Assembly: GCA_009599575.1 (NCBI GenBank)
Contig: VWND01000095.1
Location: 1,364,001-1,428,000, forward strand
Length of the DNA: 64,000 nucleotides
Reading direction: 5' to 3'
From: Blumeriella jaapii
Taxonomy: Eukaryota; Ascomycota; Leotiomycetes; Helotiales; Drepanopezizaceae
Position numbers and translations under genes: made by a program. A model generated the notes under the pieces. It saw only the letters and a list, made by a program, of their open reading frames with translations. It made no database searches and was not told the origin of the DNA. Positions 12,741 through 23,514 of the stretch are shown in pieces (position 1 is the stretch's first letter; every line of letters begins with the position of its first letter).

Positions 12741-12875
12741 AATTAAGCAGAAAAATAACGGCCATTTTAAAAAAAAAAGCTTTTTTAACGAAAATGCGAG
12801 CGCTACCGAAAACAAAAAAAACAGAATAGCAAAACAGCTATAATTTACGACCGAAAGCGAAAAAAACAGCTATAA
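11781..12875 (+). other. B2 3' region after pol, no confident gene
   Basis: Holds the end of pol and an AT-rich tail. An Ala-rich stretch at about 12160-12250 (GCAGC/GCGGC repeats) is less mutated than its surroundings, probably because it holds few CpA sites. A run of 30 A lies at 12709-12738. The 83-residue open frame on the minus strand at 12514-12765 is poly-Phe from that run and is not a gene. I see no second LTR before C1 begins. Confidence 0.5.
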
Positions 12876-13140
12876 TATAAAACGGTGATACTTTGTATTA
12901 ATGAAAGTTGGTAATTTTAGCTATAATGGAAGCATGGACCCTTCCGAAACCCCCTGCCACTGACTACCTTTAACAGGTATAAGAGCAAAGCACCCTTTTA
13001 AATAGTACTATAAGCACGCAGTTTAATTCATATCTTTATTTATTTTTCTTTTTTTTTTTGGTTTTTTCTAAAGATTTCTTAGATTATTTTACCCACCGAT
13101 ATATGGCCGTATTAATCTGGTTTTCTTATTTATTTTTATA
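12876..13140 (+). repeat. C1 5' LTR (265 bp)
   Basis: Starts TATAAAACGGTGATACTTTG (TGTAAAACGG in better copies) and ends TATTTTTATA (TACTTTTACA in better copies). It aligns with C2 3' LTR 46919-47185 and the solo LTR 50418-50684. Just after it, TTTAGTAACCTACGCAG corresponds in C2 to TTTGATAACCTACGCAG. An unmutated TGGTAACC would give a primer-binding site complementary to a tRNA 3' CCA end; this is inference. Confidence 0.92.
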
Positions 13141-13839
13141 TTTAGTAACCTACGCAGAAATTCAAATTTCGATGTTTCGTTTTTATATATTCGCCGATGT
13201 ATTTCTTAAATTCGCAGTTAAAGTCGATTTCGATATTTCGCTACTACGGCTTAAAAAACCTTTTATATAATATTATTCGCAGCTGCATTATATAAGAAAT
13301 CTTTAATAGCTTTTTTTATTTTGCGCATAATTATTAAATTACAAAAATGCAATATATTTTAGAAACGTTTGAAATTACGGTTAGGCAATTTTAAACCGTG
13401 CGAAATTTAAAGCTCGAAAGTCGCTTTTTTGTTTAAAAATAATAAATCGAATATTGGTTCGTACGCTTCGACCGCTGCGCTCGGCCTTTTTAAACTAGAT
13501 TTCTTTTGGTTAAACGCTTAGCGAAAACTTAATTTTCTGATTTTACGTTTTATAATTATAACAATTACAATTTGCGGCTTTTTATTAAAAGTAGTTAATA
13601 AATGGCTGTACGTGTATTAGCTAAAGCCACGGAATATCGAAACCGTAAATTATATAATAATATTATATTAATTCAATTAACATATTAAAAAACAAATTTT
13701 TTAATATATTACTTAAATATCTAAACGCAATCTTATTTTATTTAATTTCTTTAGAAAACACAAAAACCTTTTTAATAGCTTTTTTATTAAAAACGATTTT
13801 TTTTATATTAAAAATCTTTAATTTGCAATTTCAGAAAAC
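13141..13839 (+). other. C1 5' leader
   Basis: About 700 bases between LTR and gag, collinear with C2 31478-31500 plus 32680-33350. No domain is recognisable. In C2 part of this stretch keeps an 83-codon open frame (32886-33137) that is not open in C1, so there is no good case for a gene. The AATTC at 13156-13160 is the empty site of element H in C2. Confidence 0.6.
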
Positions 13840-14815
13840 ATTTATTTATTTAATTTAAACCCTACCAATACTTTTATTAATATTATAAACAACGACGCTT
13901 TTCGTTTTTTTATGCGAAGCCGCATGCCTTTTCTTGGCTTTTTTAATGCACTTTTATTTAATAGCGCCAACGTTACCGATTTTATCGAGAAATATAAAAA
14001 AACTTGTAAAAATTTCGGAGTTTTTGAAACTAAAATGTTCGATAAACTTTCTCGCTATTATGATTTAATTATTAAAAATATTATTAAATCGATAAATAAA
14101 TAGAAAGTTATTAAGGCTCGAAATTGGCGTAAGTTAATTAAAATTTTAAAATCGGAATTCCGAAATTACGATCGCTAGCAAATTCGCGATATTATCGTTT
14201 TTTTTAAATAGTTTATTATAACAATTCGCCAAGCTAAAAAACTTAAAGCTTATTATCGTATTTATACGAAAGTTTTTAACGTTTTCGTTAACAAAAAAAT
14301 CTTAAGCGAAATTAAGCAAAAAAGATTGTTTTTACTTAGTTTTCCAACTAGTATTCGTAACAAAACTATTAAGCATTTTAAGATTAATAAACAAAACTTT
14401 AAAACCTTTAATTAATATTTCAAATTTATAAAATTCGTTTTTAAATAAAACCAAAATAAACGTATTATCGAAATTATAAACCAAAAGAAATCGCTTTTCC
14501 TTATTTACAAAAAAGACGTAAAAACTTTAGTGCAGAAATATGCCCAGCTATTTAAAATTACCGAAATCGCTAAAAAACAATTAATTATTATATTATTTAA
14601 TCGTTTTGCGGAATTTATTAGCTTGGAAAAGCTTAACAAAAATATCGAAATTTTCGTATTAAAATTTATCGATATTAAAATTTAAAAATTGTAAAACAAA
14701 ATCGAAAGTTTTATGCAATAGCAGAAAAAACTTTTTTACGTTAATTCGGATAACGAAAACGATTAAAATAACTTTTACAACAACTATTTTTTTTAAAATG
14801 CGCGAAGCGATCAGC
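13840..14815 (+). pseudogene. C1 gag
   Basis: Reads NDAFRFFMRSRMPFLGFFNALLF (split here by family comparison) into SANVTDFIEKYKK and NFGV, then KMFDKLSRYYD. The open piece is 13912-14103; translation continues through RIP stops to about 14810. C2 33340-34310 encodes the same protein, and all differences I compared are transitions, occurring independently in the two copies. The start codon is uncertain because the homologous frame runs upstream of the first Met. It is probably the capsid protein of this family. Confidence 0.72.
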
Positions 14816-16902
14816 TCCGCTAAGCCATCGTAAAAATAATGGCTGTTTAATAGCAACCTTTCCGTGCTAGCGATCAGAATTAGCGAAATACTAATTATAA
14901 TAACGATTATTAAAAAAAAAAAGAAAACTAACGCGGGAATCAGAATCGCGGCTATTAAAATAATAAAAGTAATTATTAAAACAAACCTCGTAGTTTTAAA
15001 TGTGAATTTTATAATAATAAAAAAATTCACTGCGAAAAACCTTATATTCGCTTAAAATGCAAAGCATTTAATTTTTATATAAATAATAGTATCTGTTATA
15101 TTAATAAATACGAAGCGATTTGTTTCGGACCGATAAAAGCAGGAATAAGCCTTTTTAACAAAGCTGAAAACCAGAGTTAATTAAACACTATTCGCTTAAA
15201 AATAAAAAGTACGAAATAGAACGATTGCTTGAAAACCAAAAAAATGCGAAAACGATTTTTATTAATAAAAAAAAAACATTCCAAAAAACGTATTAATCAA
15301 AAAGAAAACTTTTATTTTAAATATAAATGAAGTTTAAATATATAAATAAAAGATAAATATATATATTATTAATGCAATTATCGCATTTGCAAATATTATA
15401 ATTGTATAATTAAGCTAGCGAATTATAAAAAAGCAAAATGCTTTTATTTTATTCGTTAAATTAATTAATGTAAAAAAAAACGTTAGAATCGAAAAAAAAA
15501 AAGATTTTGAAATTCGAAAAAAAACCGATAAAATTATTAAAAAAACGCTTATAATAAAAGAAATTAACGATAATATAAAAGATATCGATACCGACATTCC
15601 GATTGAAATTTTTTAAAAAGTACCAGCTTTTAAGCGCTTATTATTAATACGAAGCGAGAAATAAATCGATAAATATATTAGCTTCGAAGCCGTCGACGAA
15701 ACTATTGAAAAAATTATAAAACAGAAAATTAAATTGAAATTCAGCGACTTATTTAGCATAAAAGAAAAATTCGACAAAATTATTAATAAACAAATTTTTA
15801 TATTAAAAAAAAACGAAAAAGTTTAAATCATTTGAGAAAAAAACGATTTTGAATTGGAAAAAAATCAGAAAAAAATTTACAATATCGTAATTAATTTAGC
15901 CGATAAAAAGGAATCTTCGGAAGAAATCAGCCTTTTGGCTTTCGCTATAAAAACTTAAAAATCAAAACGACGAAACTGCTTTTACACAGTTATAAAAGCA
16001 TTAAAAATAAAAACAATGCTTAAGAAAAGTACGACCGCCTTCGCTTTATTCGATAATAAAGCCGAAGTTAATTATACAAACCAGAAAACAGCCGAAACTA
16101 ATAATGTTCCGATTATTACCGATAAGCAAATAATTTATATTATCGTTAATAAAAACACGATTAAATTTAATAAGATTATACGAAATATTAAAATCGACGT
16201 TAAAAATATTATTATTTATAAAAACTTTTTGGTAATAAAAAAATACTTTTATTTTATTATTTTTAAAATGCTTTGGATTTTAAAAAGTTTCGTCAGTTTT
16301 AAATATACCGAAAACGGTCAGATAAAAGCTTTTTTTTAAAACTGAAACCGATTTTTTCAAAATTAAATTATCGTCGCCGGCGACAAAGTTTTTTTAATCG
16401 ACGTTTTATCGGAAAACGAATAGCCGGCTTTAGTTTTAAAACAAACGCTGAGTTATAACAAAACCTGGAAAATACTCGGCTAAAAGTATTTACGTCGCTA
16501 ATCGAAATAGCACCGCGAATAAAATTAGCTAATATTAATATTTTTCGCTATTAATTCGGAAATAAAAATTCCGAAGATTTCGTTTTCGTATTAAACAAAC
16601 CCGATTTATATATTTTATTTTTTTATATTAATATTAATACTTTTTACAAACGCAAAACTAATAAAATACGATTTGTAAATCTTAGCGAATCCGATAAAAA
16701 TATTTCCGAAAAAATAAACGATTGATTTAAGAAAAATAAAATAACAAAATTATTTTAATTAATTATTAGCGAATTCGAAAAACTTATTACCGGCCGATTT
16801 TCCAGCTTATTATTTGGCAGCCGACTTATAAAAAAACGATTTGATAATTTAATAATCGGAACCTAATTTCTGTTAAAAAAGAAAAAGGTTTTATACGAAA
16901 TC
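14816..16902 (+). pseudogene. C1 gag C-terminus and protease
   Basis: Collinear with C2 37842-39900. The open frame 16016-16339 corresponds to a retropepsin-like region: FALFDNKAEVNYTNQKTAE (family D-x-G-A-E-x-N) followed by KIDVKNIIIYKNFLVIKK and FKMLWILKSFVSF. The catalytic D-x-G is now D-N-K, consistent with G-to-A change. A 33-bp repeat lies in the protease to reverse transcriptase linker at 16488-16520. D1 inserted at 16903. Open frames 14659-15030 and 15415-15597 on the minus strand are shadows. Confidence 0.75.
16488..16520 (+). repeat. 33-bp mini-repeat, C site 1 in C1
   Basis: ATTTACGTCGCTAAT...GCACCGCGAAT, 33 bases, in the protease to reverse transcriptase linker. First base is the third position of a codon. 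It reads FTSLIEIAPRI in the C frame. Confidence 0.8.
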
Positions 16903-17166
16903 TGTGACGATCTAATCAGTCGGAGGGCTGGGAGATCAGTCAACTGGTCGCCGTATTTATATGGTATGAGAAACGAGCCTTTGGTTTTATAATAAGATAT
17001 TTATTTAGAATCAACAACTGCAGAAGGCAGAGGTTGCTAAAAAAAAGAGTTTTATATATATGAATAGTTTCTACAGTTGATAAGAAGATTAATCAAGAGA
17101 TCAGAGAGCTTGCAATTACACGTAGTTGCTGGGGTGATACAAGGGGCAAAAGAGTAAGTCGTCATA
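16903..17166 (-). repeat. D1 3' LTR
   Basis: Plus-strand reading starts TGTGACGATCTAATCAGTCGG without its last base and ends AAGTCGTCATA. It aligns end to end with 23247-23509 and with D2 52847-53113. It is less mutated than the 5' LTR. Adjacent inside the element, the minus strand reads GGACGGGAAAGTAA, a polypurine tract. Confidence 0.93.
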
Positions 17167-18990
17167 TTACTTTCCCGTCCGAAAAAAGCGCGCCCTCGAG
17201 CTTTTATTTATTAGTACGTCGTTATTTAAGTGATCGTACGAGTCCAAACCTTCGGAATACGCTTTTAGCCAGTTTATAAATTTTGCAAAAGGACCGGGGA
17301 GCTTTTTATGCGCTAAGTGAAAGTCGCGCATTTTTAAAAAAGCGTATATAAAGTTAGACGCGGGGTATTACGTAAGATTTTTATTTAAATTTATTTAAGA
17401 AGCTTTATATTAAAAGGTTTTCCGCTGCATTCGACAGGCGATTAATTTTTAGATTTCGTATTTAAGCTTATTAATTATATTAATAGATTTAGGGGCTGAG
17501 TTAATTTGATTTGAAAGCGCGTCGTTAGCTGTTTTACGTAATCGATTAGCGTGAAAAATTAAATGTATATTTATAATACTAAAAAGGTCTAGCTTAAAAG
17601 CGTTGTCGAAAATTTTGGCTATAATTTTGAAAAAGCCGTTTGTAAAATTGTCGAGCTTGCGGAAAGGCCGGAAAGTCGGAAATGGACGTATATCGAGCCA
17701 AACGTAGTCGCTAACGTTAAAATCGATCGCGCGGCGAGATTTATTCGCATTTTTTTTTATTTTGTCGTAGGTTTATTAAAGGTGCGATTTGGCGAAGTTT
17801 CAGGCGTCGTAGTGGCGGCGAACGTACGCACGAGTTTCGTTTGCGTTTAATTTGTATAAAAGATTGGAAAAAAAGGAAATATCGAGCTTTTAGTTTTAAT
17901 TGGTATAAGAAATATAATTATATACAATTTTAAAAAATGAAAAGCTATTTAGATTTTCGTAATAAAAAATTATTTAGGCGAAATTTATTATTAAAAGAAA
18001 TTCGCTTTAATCGTTTTGATAGAAATTTACGAAGGGTCGAAAGCGTTTTTGCAGATATTAATTATAAATTTCGGTCTGACCGTCGGTTTCAGAATAAGCG
18101 GCTGTCGAAAGCTTTAGTTGCGTACCGAGTATTTTGTTTAATTCAGACCAAAAAGTAAATTAATACTAAAAGCCACGATCGCTAATAATACTTTTTAGAA
18201 GGCTAAAATATTTGTATACGTGAAATATATATAATTTGGCGAAGTTTCGAACGTCGATATTTTTGTGATAAAAAATCGAAATAATTTATTTGGAAAAGCG
18301 ATTTATTATTACGAATACGTTATTATAATCGTATTTATTTTTATTAAAATTGCAAAAGTTTATTATAACGTATTTTTAAAAATGGTTAAAAACAGAAAAA
18401 AGCTGAAAAAAGCCGGAGCGTTTATTTTTTAAAATAAAACTTTTTCGATAAGCGTAGCAATTGCGATAGTATTGTTTTACGAAAACTGTTATATTTCGCT
18501 AATAGTATTAATCCGAAAGCAATTGCGTAGTTTTGCGAGCGCTAAAATAAGCGGTGGAAATCTGGTCGTGCATTTCTCGTATAAAGGCTAGACGAAGATA
18601 ATCGACGTTTGGTATTATTAAGCGATTGTAATATAGCAGCAGATCGCGTTTAAATATATACGAAATGTTATTATCGTCGTTTTTTTTCGTAGCGTTTCGT
18701 ACAGCTTTTTTTCGAAAGGCTATTAGGCTGCTAGCTGTGCGATTAGCGTAGAAAATTTGATTAATAATACGATCTGCGGAAAAAAAATTAATTATTTTAA
18801 CGATAAAAACAATTGTTTCGAAGGCCGTAAAAGATCGAAGTTTTTTAATTAAAAAGCGGTAATCGATCTGATTTGCTCGGAAAAGGATTTGCAAGCGTTA
18901 AATGCGTTTAAAAAAGTTTTAACGGTCGAGTTCGCTCGTACGACGTGTTAATGCGTTAGCTAAAGGATTATATTTATTTGGTTTATACGT
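17167..18990 (-). pseudogene. D1 integrase and chromodomain
   Basis: The minus-strand frame 18508-18894 encodes the H2C2 entry of integrase; LRLAFIREMHDQISTAYFS carries the His ligands. Downstream on the minus strand the core has SDRGF, FTFWSELNKILGTQL and ETDGQTEIYNQYLQ, which contain the second catalytic Asp and the Glu. A GPY/F-type end leads into a chromodomain-like tail reading NARLSL...KAPRSFCKIYKL in one frame; D2 shows it as MRDFHLAHKKLPGPSAKF. The plus-strand frame 17937-18158 is a shadow of this region. Confidence 0.85.
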
Positions 18991-20520
18991 AATAAAAAAA
19001 TTGTAGTCGGCGAGAAGCTCGGCTTAGCGTGTTTGTCGAGCGTTTAAAAATTTGAAAATTATAAAATATTCCAAAGTTTTATAATTAGTAATTATTTTGA
19101 TTTAATAAATTAAGCTAGCTAATTCAATACGAAAATTATTTAGAAATCTTACGATTGCGAGTATTTTTTTGTCGTATACGACGTAGTTTAGCTTTGCGAA
19201 AGCTATGGTTTTGCTGAAATAAGCGATTGGAAGCCAATCGTCGTTATAAAATTGCGAAAGCATAAAAGCTATTACGCCGTCGAAAGCGTTAGTTTTTAAT
19301 ATACAAAAAAGGTTTTGCTTATAATATTATAAAACTGATGTAATAATAAAGGCTAGTGTAAAAAGATCGAAATTTTTTTGATATTTAAAAGTGAAATTGT
19401 AAAAAACGTTAGCTTTGATTAAATAAATCAGAAGCTTTGCAATTATATCGTAGTCTCGAATAAAACGTCGGTAAAAGTTACAAAAACCAAAAAAGTTTTG
19501 TATATTTTTTATAATAGTAAAAGATTTTTAATAAGCGATTACGAAGACTTTTTTTGAATTTATTTCTAGGCTTTTAATCGAAATAATAAAACTTAGGTAA
19601 CGGATCCGAATAACGTTAAATTTAGATTTTCGAATATCGGCTTGTAATTTAGCGTTAGCGAGCTTTTAAAGTATTTTGCGAACGTATATAACGTGTTTTA
19701 AAAAGACGAATAAATAAAAATGTTATTTAAATATGCAATGCAAAAATCGTTTAAATAATCGAAAAAAACGTCGTTTATATAACGTTAGTAAATTGCGGAT
19801 TTATTAGTAAAACTAAAAGATAGCATTTTGCATTTATAAGCGCCGTAACGCGTACGAAACGTCGTTAGTTTTTTATTAACGGAGTTTATTCGGATTTTGT
19901 AAAAAGCTTAACGAATATCGAGCTTCGTAAAAATTCGCGCTTTCGAAAAACGAGCAAAAGTTTTATTGATAAAAAAAAAAAGATAGCGATTTTTATAAGT
20001 AACGTTATTAAAAGTTCGATAATCGATACAAAAACGCAATAAACCGTCGGGTTTTTTAACGAAAAACATTGGAACAGCGAAAAAAACGGTAAAAAGTTCG
20101 ATAAAGTTTTTATTAAAATTATTTTGCAAATAGATTTTGATAATTTCGAGCTTTAGAATCGATATTTTATATAAAAAAGTGTATTTTAGCTTTTTTTTAT
20201 TTATAATAAATTCGATTTTATGGTCGTAAGGCCGGTGAAAGGCTAGCTCGTTACTGGCGGCTTTAGAAAATACGTGTTCGAAGTTTTTGTACTTCGGAAG
20301 GAAAGATTCGAGAAAAGGTTTATTCGAAGTTAGCTTTGCTAAGCTGATTGAAAGGGTCGAAATCGATATTTTATTAGTTTTGAAACGTTCGAAAAAATTA
20401 TAAAATTGAGTTTTAAAAAAAATATTATACGTAAAATAGTTTAATATTTTGTCGATTTCGTACAGGAAAGTTAAGAACATTTTAATTGCTTTTTTTCTGG
20501 AAATTAGCTTAAAAGCGTAT
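18991..20520 (-). pseudogene. D1 reverse transcriptase and RNase H
   Basis: The 190-codon minus-strand frame 19908-20480 has the entry of a Ty3/gypsy reverse transcriptase: NELAFHRPYDHKIEFI, AVPMFFVKKPDGLLRFCIDY, RTFNNVTYKNRYLFFFI and KARIFTKLDIR. The catalytic box lies about 19695-19740 and reads CIAYLNNIFIYS, so both Asp of YxDD are Asn, each a G-to-A change on the coding strand. RNase H follows toward 19000 in fragments. D2 shows the same YLNN box. Confidence 0.9.
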
Positions 20521-20792
20521 ATAATAATTTGGCAGATAAAAATTGGGTAAATAGTAAATTAAAGGATTCGTTTTCGAATTGGTCGTTTGAAAAATTTAAA
20601 AAATGGCTTATTTGAATTATCGATTATATTAAGCTGAAAAGTTATCGCGGCGAAAGTTTTTTTTCGGTTTTTAATATAATTGTTTTTCGTAAAACGAAAA
20701 AGCTGTTTTAACGAAAAAAAAAAAGAAAAAAAAAAAATAATAAAAAAGGAATCGGTAATTTAGAAAGATAATATAATTTTTTGTATTATTTT

Positions 20793-20825
20793 ATTAGCGT
20801 CGCTATCGAAATTGGCACCGCGAAT
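20793..20825 (+). repeat. 33-bp mini-repeat in D1
   Basis: ATTAGCGTCGCTATC...GGCACCGCGAAT, 33 bases, in the protease to reverse transcriptase region of D1. Relative to D coding (minus strand) it is in the opposite orientation to the family C copies. It shares no other similarity with C that I can see around it. Confidence 0.78.
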
Positions 20826-21374
20826 GAAATTCGATCTTTTCGCGCTTCGCATAGCGTCGTAGGCCTGTTATAATTGATTAAGGTTTTTATTACGTTTTAC
20901 AGCGTCGTTTTAATAGCGAAATTAAATTTTTCGAAGGTGCAAATAAAAGATTTTAATACAACGAGCGTAAAAGGCTGTGGAAGGGTAAAATTTCGGCTAA
21001 TAAAGCTTGCGTTTATTACAGTTTAGTAAAACTTGATATTCGGCCAACCAAGCTTTTTTTAAATTATATTATGATTTTCGAGGTTGATAATTAAAAAAAA
21101 AATAAACGATTGTATTCGATTATTAATAATAAAATTAAAAAGCGTAAAATATATAATTAAATAGCTACGAGTTTTATTATACTTTTTTATAAAAAAAAAG
21201 CCGGGAAAGGTTAAATTAAAAGTTTTAAAAAAAAAGAAAAGGATTTGATTAGCGCCGAATCGATTAACGCATAACCGTTCGCTTTAAAGTCGGCGAGCGC
21301 TTTTATTTTGTACGAAAAGCTATTTTTAATAAATGTAACGGGAATTGTTAATAAATCGCTATTAAAAAGCTTTC

Positions 21375-21576
21375 TGTAACAGAGAAAGGTGAAGTCAAAG
21401 ATGATTCATTGTTTGTGCCGTAAGGGCTGTTTATGTAGTATGAATGTTCTAATGCTATGGAAGGTGCGAGCCTTCTGATTATGAATGATGACGGTAATGA
21501 CTTGTAGTCATGTCGTCATCATAGTTATTCCTGTATATTCTTGGGATGTTTTATACATACCCGTAATTGTGTAACA
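21375..21576. repeat. F: solo LTR inside D1, TSD CTTTC
   Basis: 202 bp starting TGTAACAG and ending TGTGTAACA, with CTTTC at 21370-21374 and 21577-21581. Base composition is balanced and CpA sites are intact, in sharp contrast to the mutated D1 around it. Read on the minus strand it contains GTATGTATAAAAC near its start, a possible TATA region, so the parent element may run minus. I see no other member of this family in the window. Confidence 0.88.
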
Positions 21577-23246
21577 CTTTCGAATGTTAAAATAACGTAT
21601 ATCGCGTAATACGTTTAAAAAAAAGGCTTTGCTTAGATTTGAGCGTTTTTCCGATTGGCGGAAAAGCTTTCGATTTTTTCGTATGCGTTTTGAAAATCGT
21701 TTGAAAAAGGATTTTCGTTTTTATTATTATTATTAAAAGGCGAATTTTCGGCCGGTTCGACCTCGTTTATATTTATCAGCCTGAAAGGGCTTTTGGGTGG
21801 AACCGAAGATCGGCTCGTAAAAGGTCGCGCAAATTAGCTTTTTTGAATTTTTTAATATGGAATAAAAAACGAGCGTTGTCGTTGGTCCGATCGAAAAGGA
21901 AAAACGCTAGGAAAAGCGTTTTGGCGTGGAAAAGAAGGAAAAACAAAAGGTTAAGAAGGAATTTATAAAGCATTTGAACGATTTTCGTACGTACGATTTG
22001 ATTCGTAATACGTTTTAATTAAAGATTTATTATTTTAATAAATAATAGACTTGATTGAAAAGCGATTCGCGTATAAAATTCGTTTAGCTAATTGATTTTA
22101 TTTTTTTTGACGAACGGCGGTAAGCCAATCCTTGAAAGTCGTTGTACGCGCTTATTTCAAATGCAGCTTTTTTTATAAACGTTTTAGTATTTTATCGCGA
22201 AAAGCGTTTCGAAGCTGTTAATTAATTCGTATTTAAGCGTTCGCTGCGAAAATGAAAAATCGTAAATAAAATCGCTAAAAATCGTCGTGCGTATTTATTA
22301 TAAGCATTTTAAATTCGTTTTCGGTTTTTTAAACGTCGGAAAAATCGGCTAGGAAATCGGCGATTTTTTTTATTAATTTTTCGGAAGGTATAAAATCGGA
22401 ACGGTTTAAAATACGCGGGGTAAAAAACTTTTTCGCTACGCTTTCGGTCTGATCGAATATGTAATTTTTGCGAAATCGATCGCTAGCGAAATAGTCGTAG
22501 TAAAGTTCGAGGTTGTCGAGAATTTTAGTTTTTTAATAGCGTGTTTTATAATTTTTATTATTATTTAGTTTAAATTTAAGATTCGGAACGCGTTTTATAC
22601 GAGCTAGTCGAAAATTAGCAGATAAATAGGAATTATAACGTTTAAAAGGCGCGCTAGAGTTTTGGCCGTTATAAAAAAATTTAAAAAAAATTCGCGAAAA
22701 GCGTAAAAATTGATTTGTAGCGTTTGTTGGTTGGAATAAAACGTTGCGAAAAAATGGAACAGCAAATTCGCGATTGGCAGAAATACGTTCGATAGATTTT
22801 ATTAAACGCTTTGATTAAAAGGTTTGTCGCAGTCGTATAGTTTCCAAAAGTTGTCGTTTACGCTTTTGCGTTTTTTTTAGTTGATTTTGCAAAAGTTTTA
22901 ACTAAACGTTTTTAGCGTTAGGCTGTAAAAAAAAAGTGGCAGGCGAAATGGTTAGCGCTTTGCTTTTTCTTTTGTTTTTTTTTTTTCGGGGGAAGAATTG
23001 TTTTTCAAAAAAAAAAGCTTCTGGGGGAGGCTGCTTTTTCGCTGATTAAAAAAAGGGAAATTAAGGTGTAATAGCAGAAGCTGAAAAGCTTTGCTAAAAA
23101 AGGGATCGTTAAACAGGAGCTATTTTTCGCAAAATGCGGAAATAAGCTTTTTTACGACCGGTCGATTATTTTGGTATAATCCGTGAAAAATTCGAGAAAA
23201 AAGATAGTTTACGCCGTCGCTAGCGTAGAAAAAAAGTTGTTGATAA

Positions 23247-23509
23247 TATAACGATTTAATTAATCGGAGGGCTAAGAAATCAGTTAATTGGTCGCCGTGT
23301 TTATATAATATAAAAAACGAGCTTTTGGTTTTATAATAAAATATTTATTTAGAATTAACAATTGCAAAAGGCAGAGGTTGCTAAGGAAAAAAAGCTTTAT
23401 ATATATGAATAGTCTACAGTTGATGGAGAGACTTATCAAAAGACCAGGGAGCTTGTAGCTACACGTAGTTGCTGGGGTGACACGAGGGGCAAAAAAGTGA
23501 ATCGTTACA
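23247..23509 (-). repeat. D1 5' LTR
   Basis: Plus-strand reading begins TATAACGATTTAATTAATCGG and ends GTGAATCGTTACA. It is the partner of 16903-17166. Differences between the two are transitions wherever I compared them. Confidence 0.93.
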
Positions 23510-23514
23510 AAATC

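Larger units (their letters stand above)
6036..12875 (+). mobile_element. B2: Ty3/gypsy chromovirus, 5' LTR to chromodomain, RIP-degraded
   Basis: Plus-strand family B element. The homology with minus-strand B1 stops abruptly at 6035 and new sequence begins TGTCAGGAACC, so B2 appears to have inserted into B1. Order: LTR/leader, gag with zinc knuckles, protease, reverse transcriptase, RNase H, integrase, GPY/F-like region, chromodomain, A-rich tail. Its 3' LTR is not in the window because C1 interrupts it at 12876 and C1 itself runs past the right edge. The coding strand carries dozens of stops created at CAA, CAG or TGG codons. Confidence 0.87.
20521..23246 (-). pseudogene. D1 leader, gag and protease region
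   Basis: Minus-strand sequence between the 5' LTR and reverse transcriptase. A gag-like stretch at about 22600-21900 reads NLELYYDYFASDRF and TENEFKMLIIN before a retrotransposon-gag type block ending in FKDWLTAVR. The protease part near 21290 reads DSGANGYAF in an uncertain frame; this is suggestive of the D-S-G triad only. The region is split by solo LTR F. The 33-bp repeat at 20793-20825 sits between protease and reverse transcriptase. 22930-23246 is leader with no recognisable gene. Confidence 0.65.
16903..23509 (-). mobile_element. D1: complete Ty3/gypsy chromovirus, RIP-degraded, TSD AAATC
   Basis: Full-length minus-strand element of 6607 bp bounded by TG...CA LTRs of 264 and 263 bp. 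The 5-bp repeat AAATC flanks it at 16898-16902 and 23510-23514. C2 near 39905-39925 has the same junction uninterrupted. On the minus strand the order is 5' LTR (23247-23509), gag, protease, reverse transcriptase, RNase H, integrase, chromodomain, polypurine tract, 3' LTR (16903-17166). A solo LTR (F) sits inside the gag/protease part. D2 (from 52847) is a second copy. Confidence 0.95.

Noticed and set aside
17937..18158. 73-codon plus-strand Arg/Phe-rich frame
   Set aside because: It is antisense to the integrase of D1, which has the recognisable DDE motifs on the minus strand.
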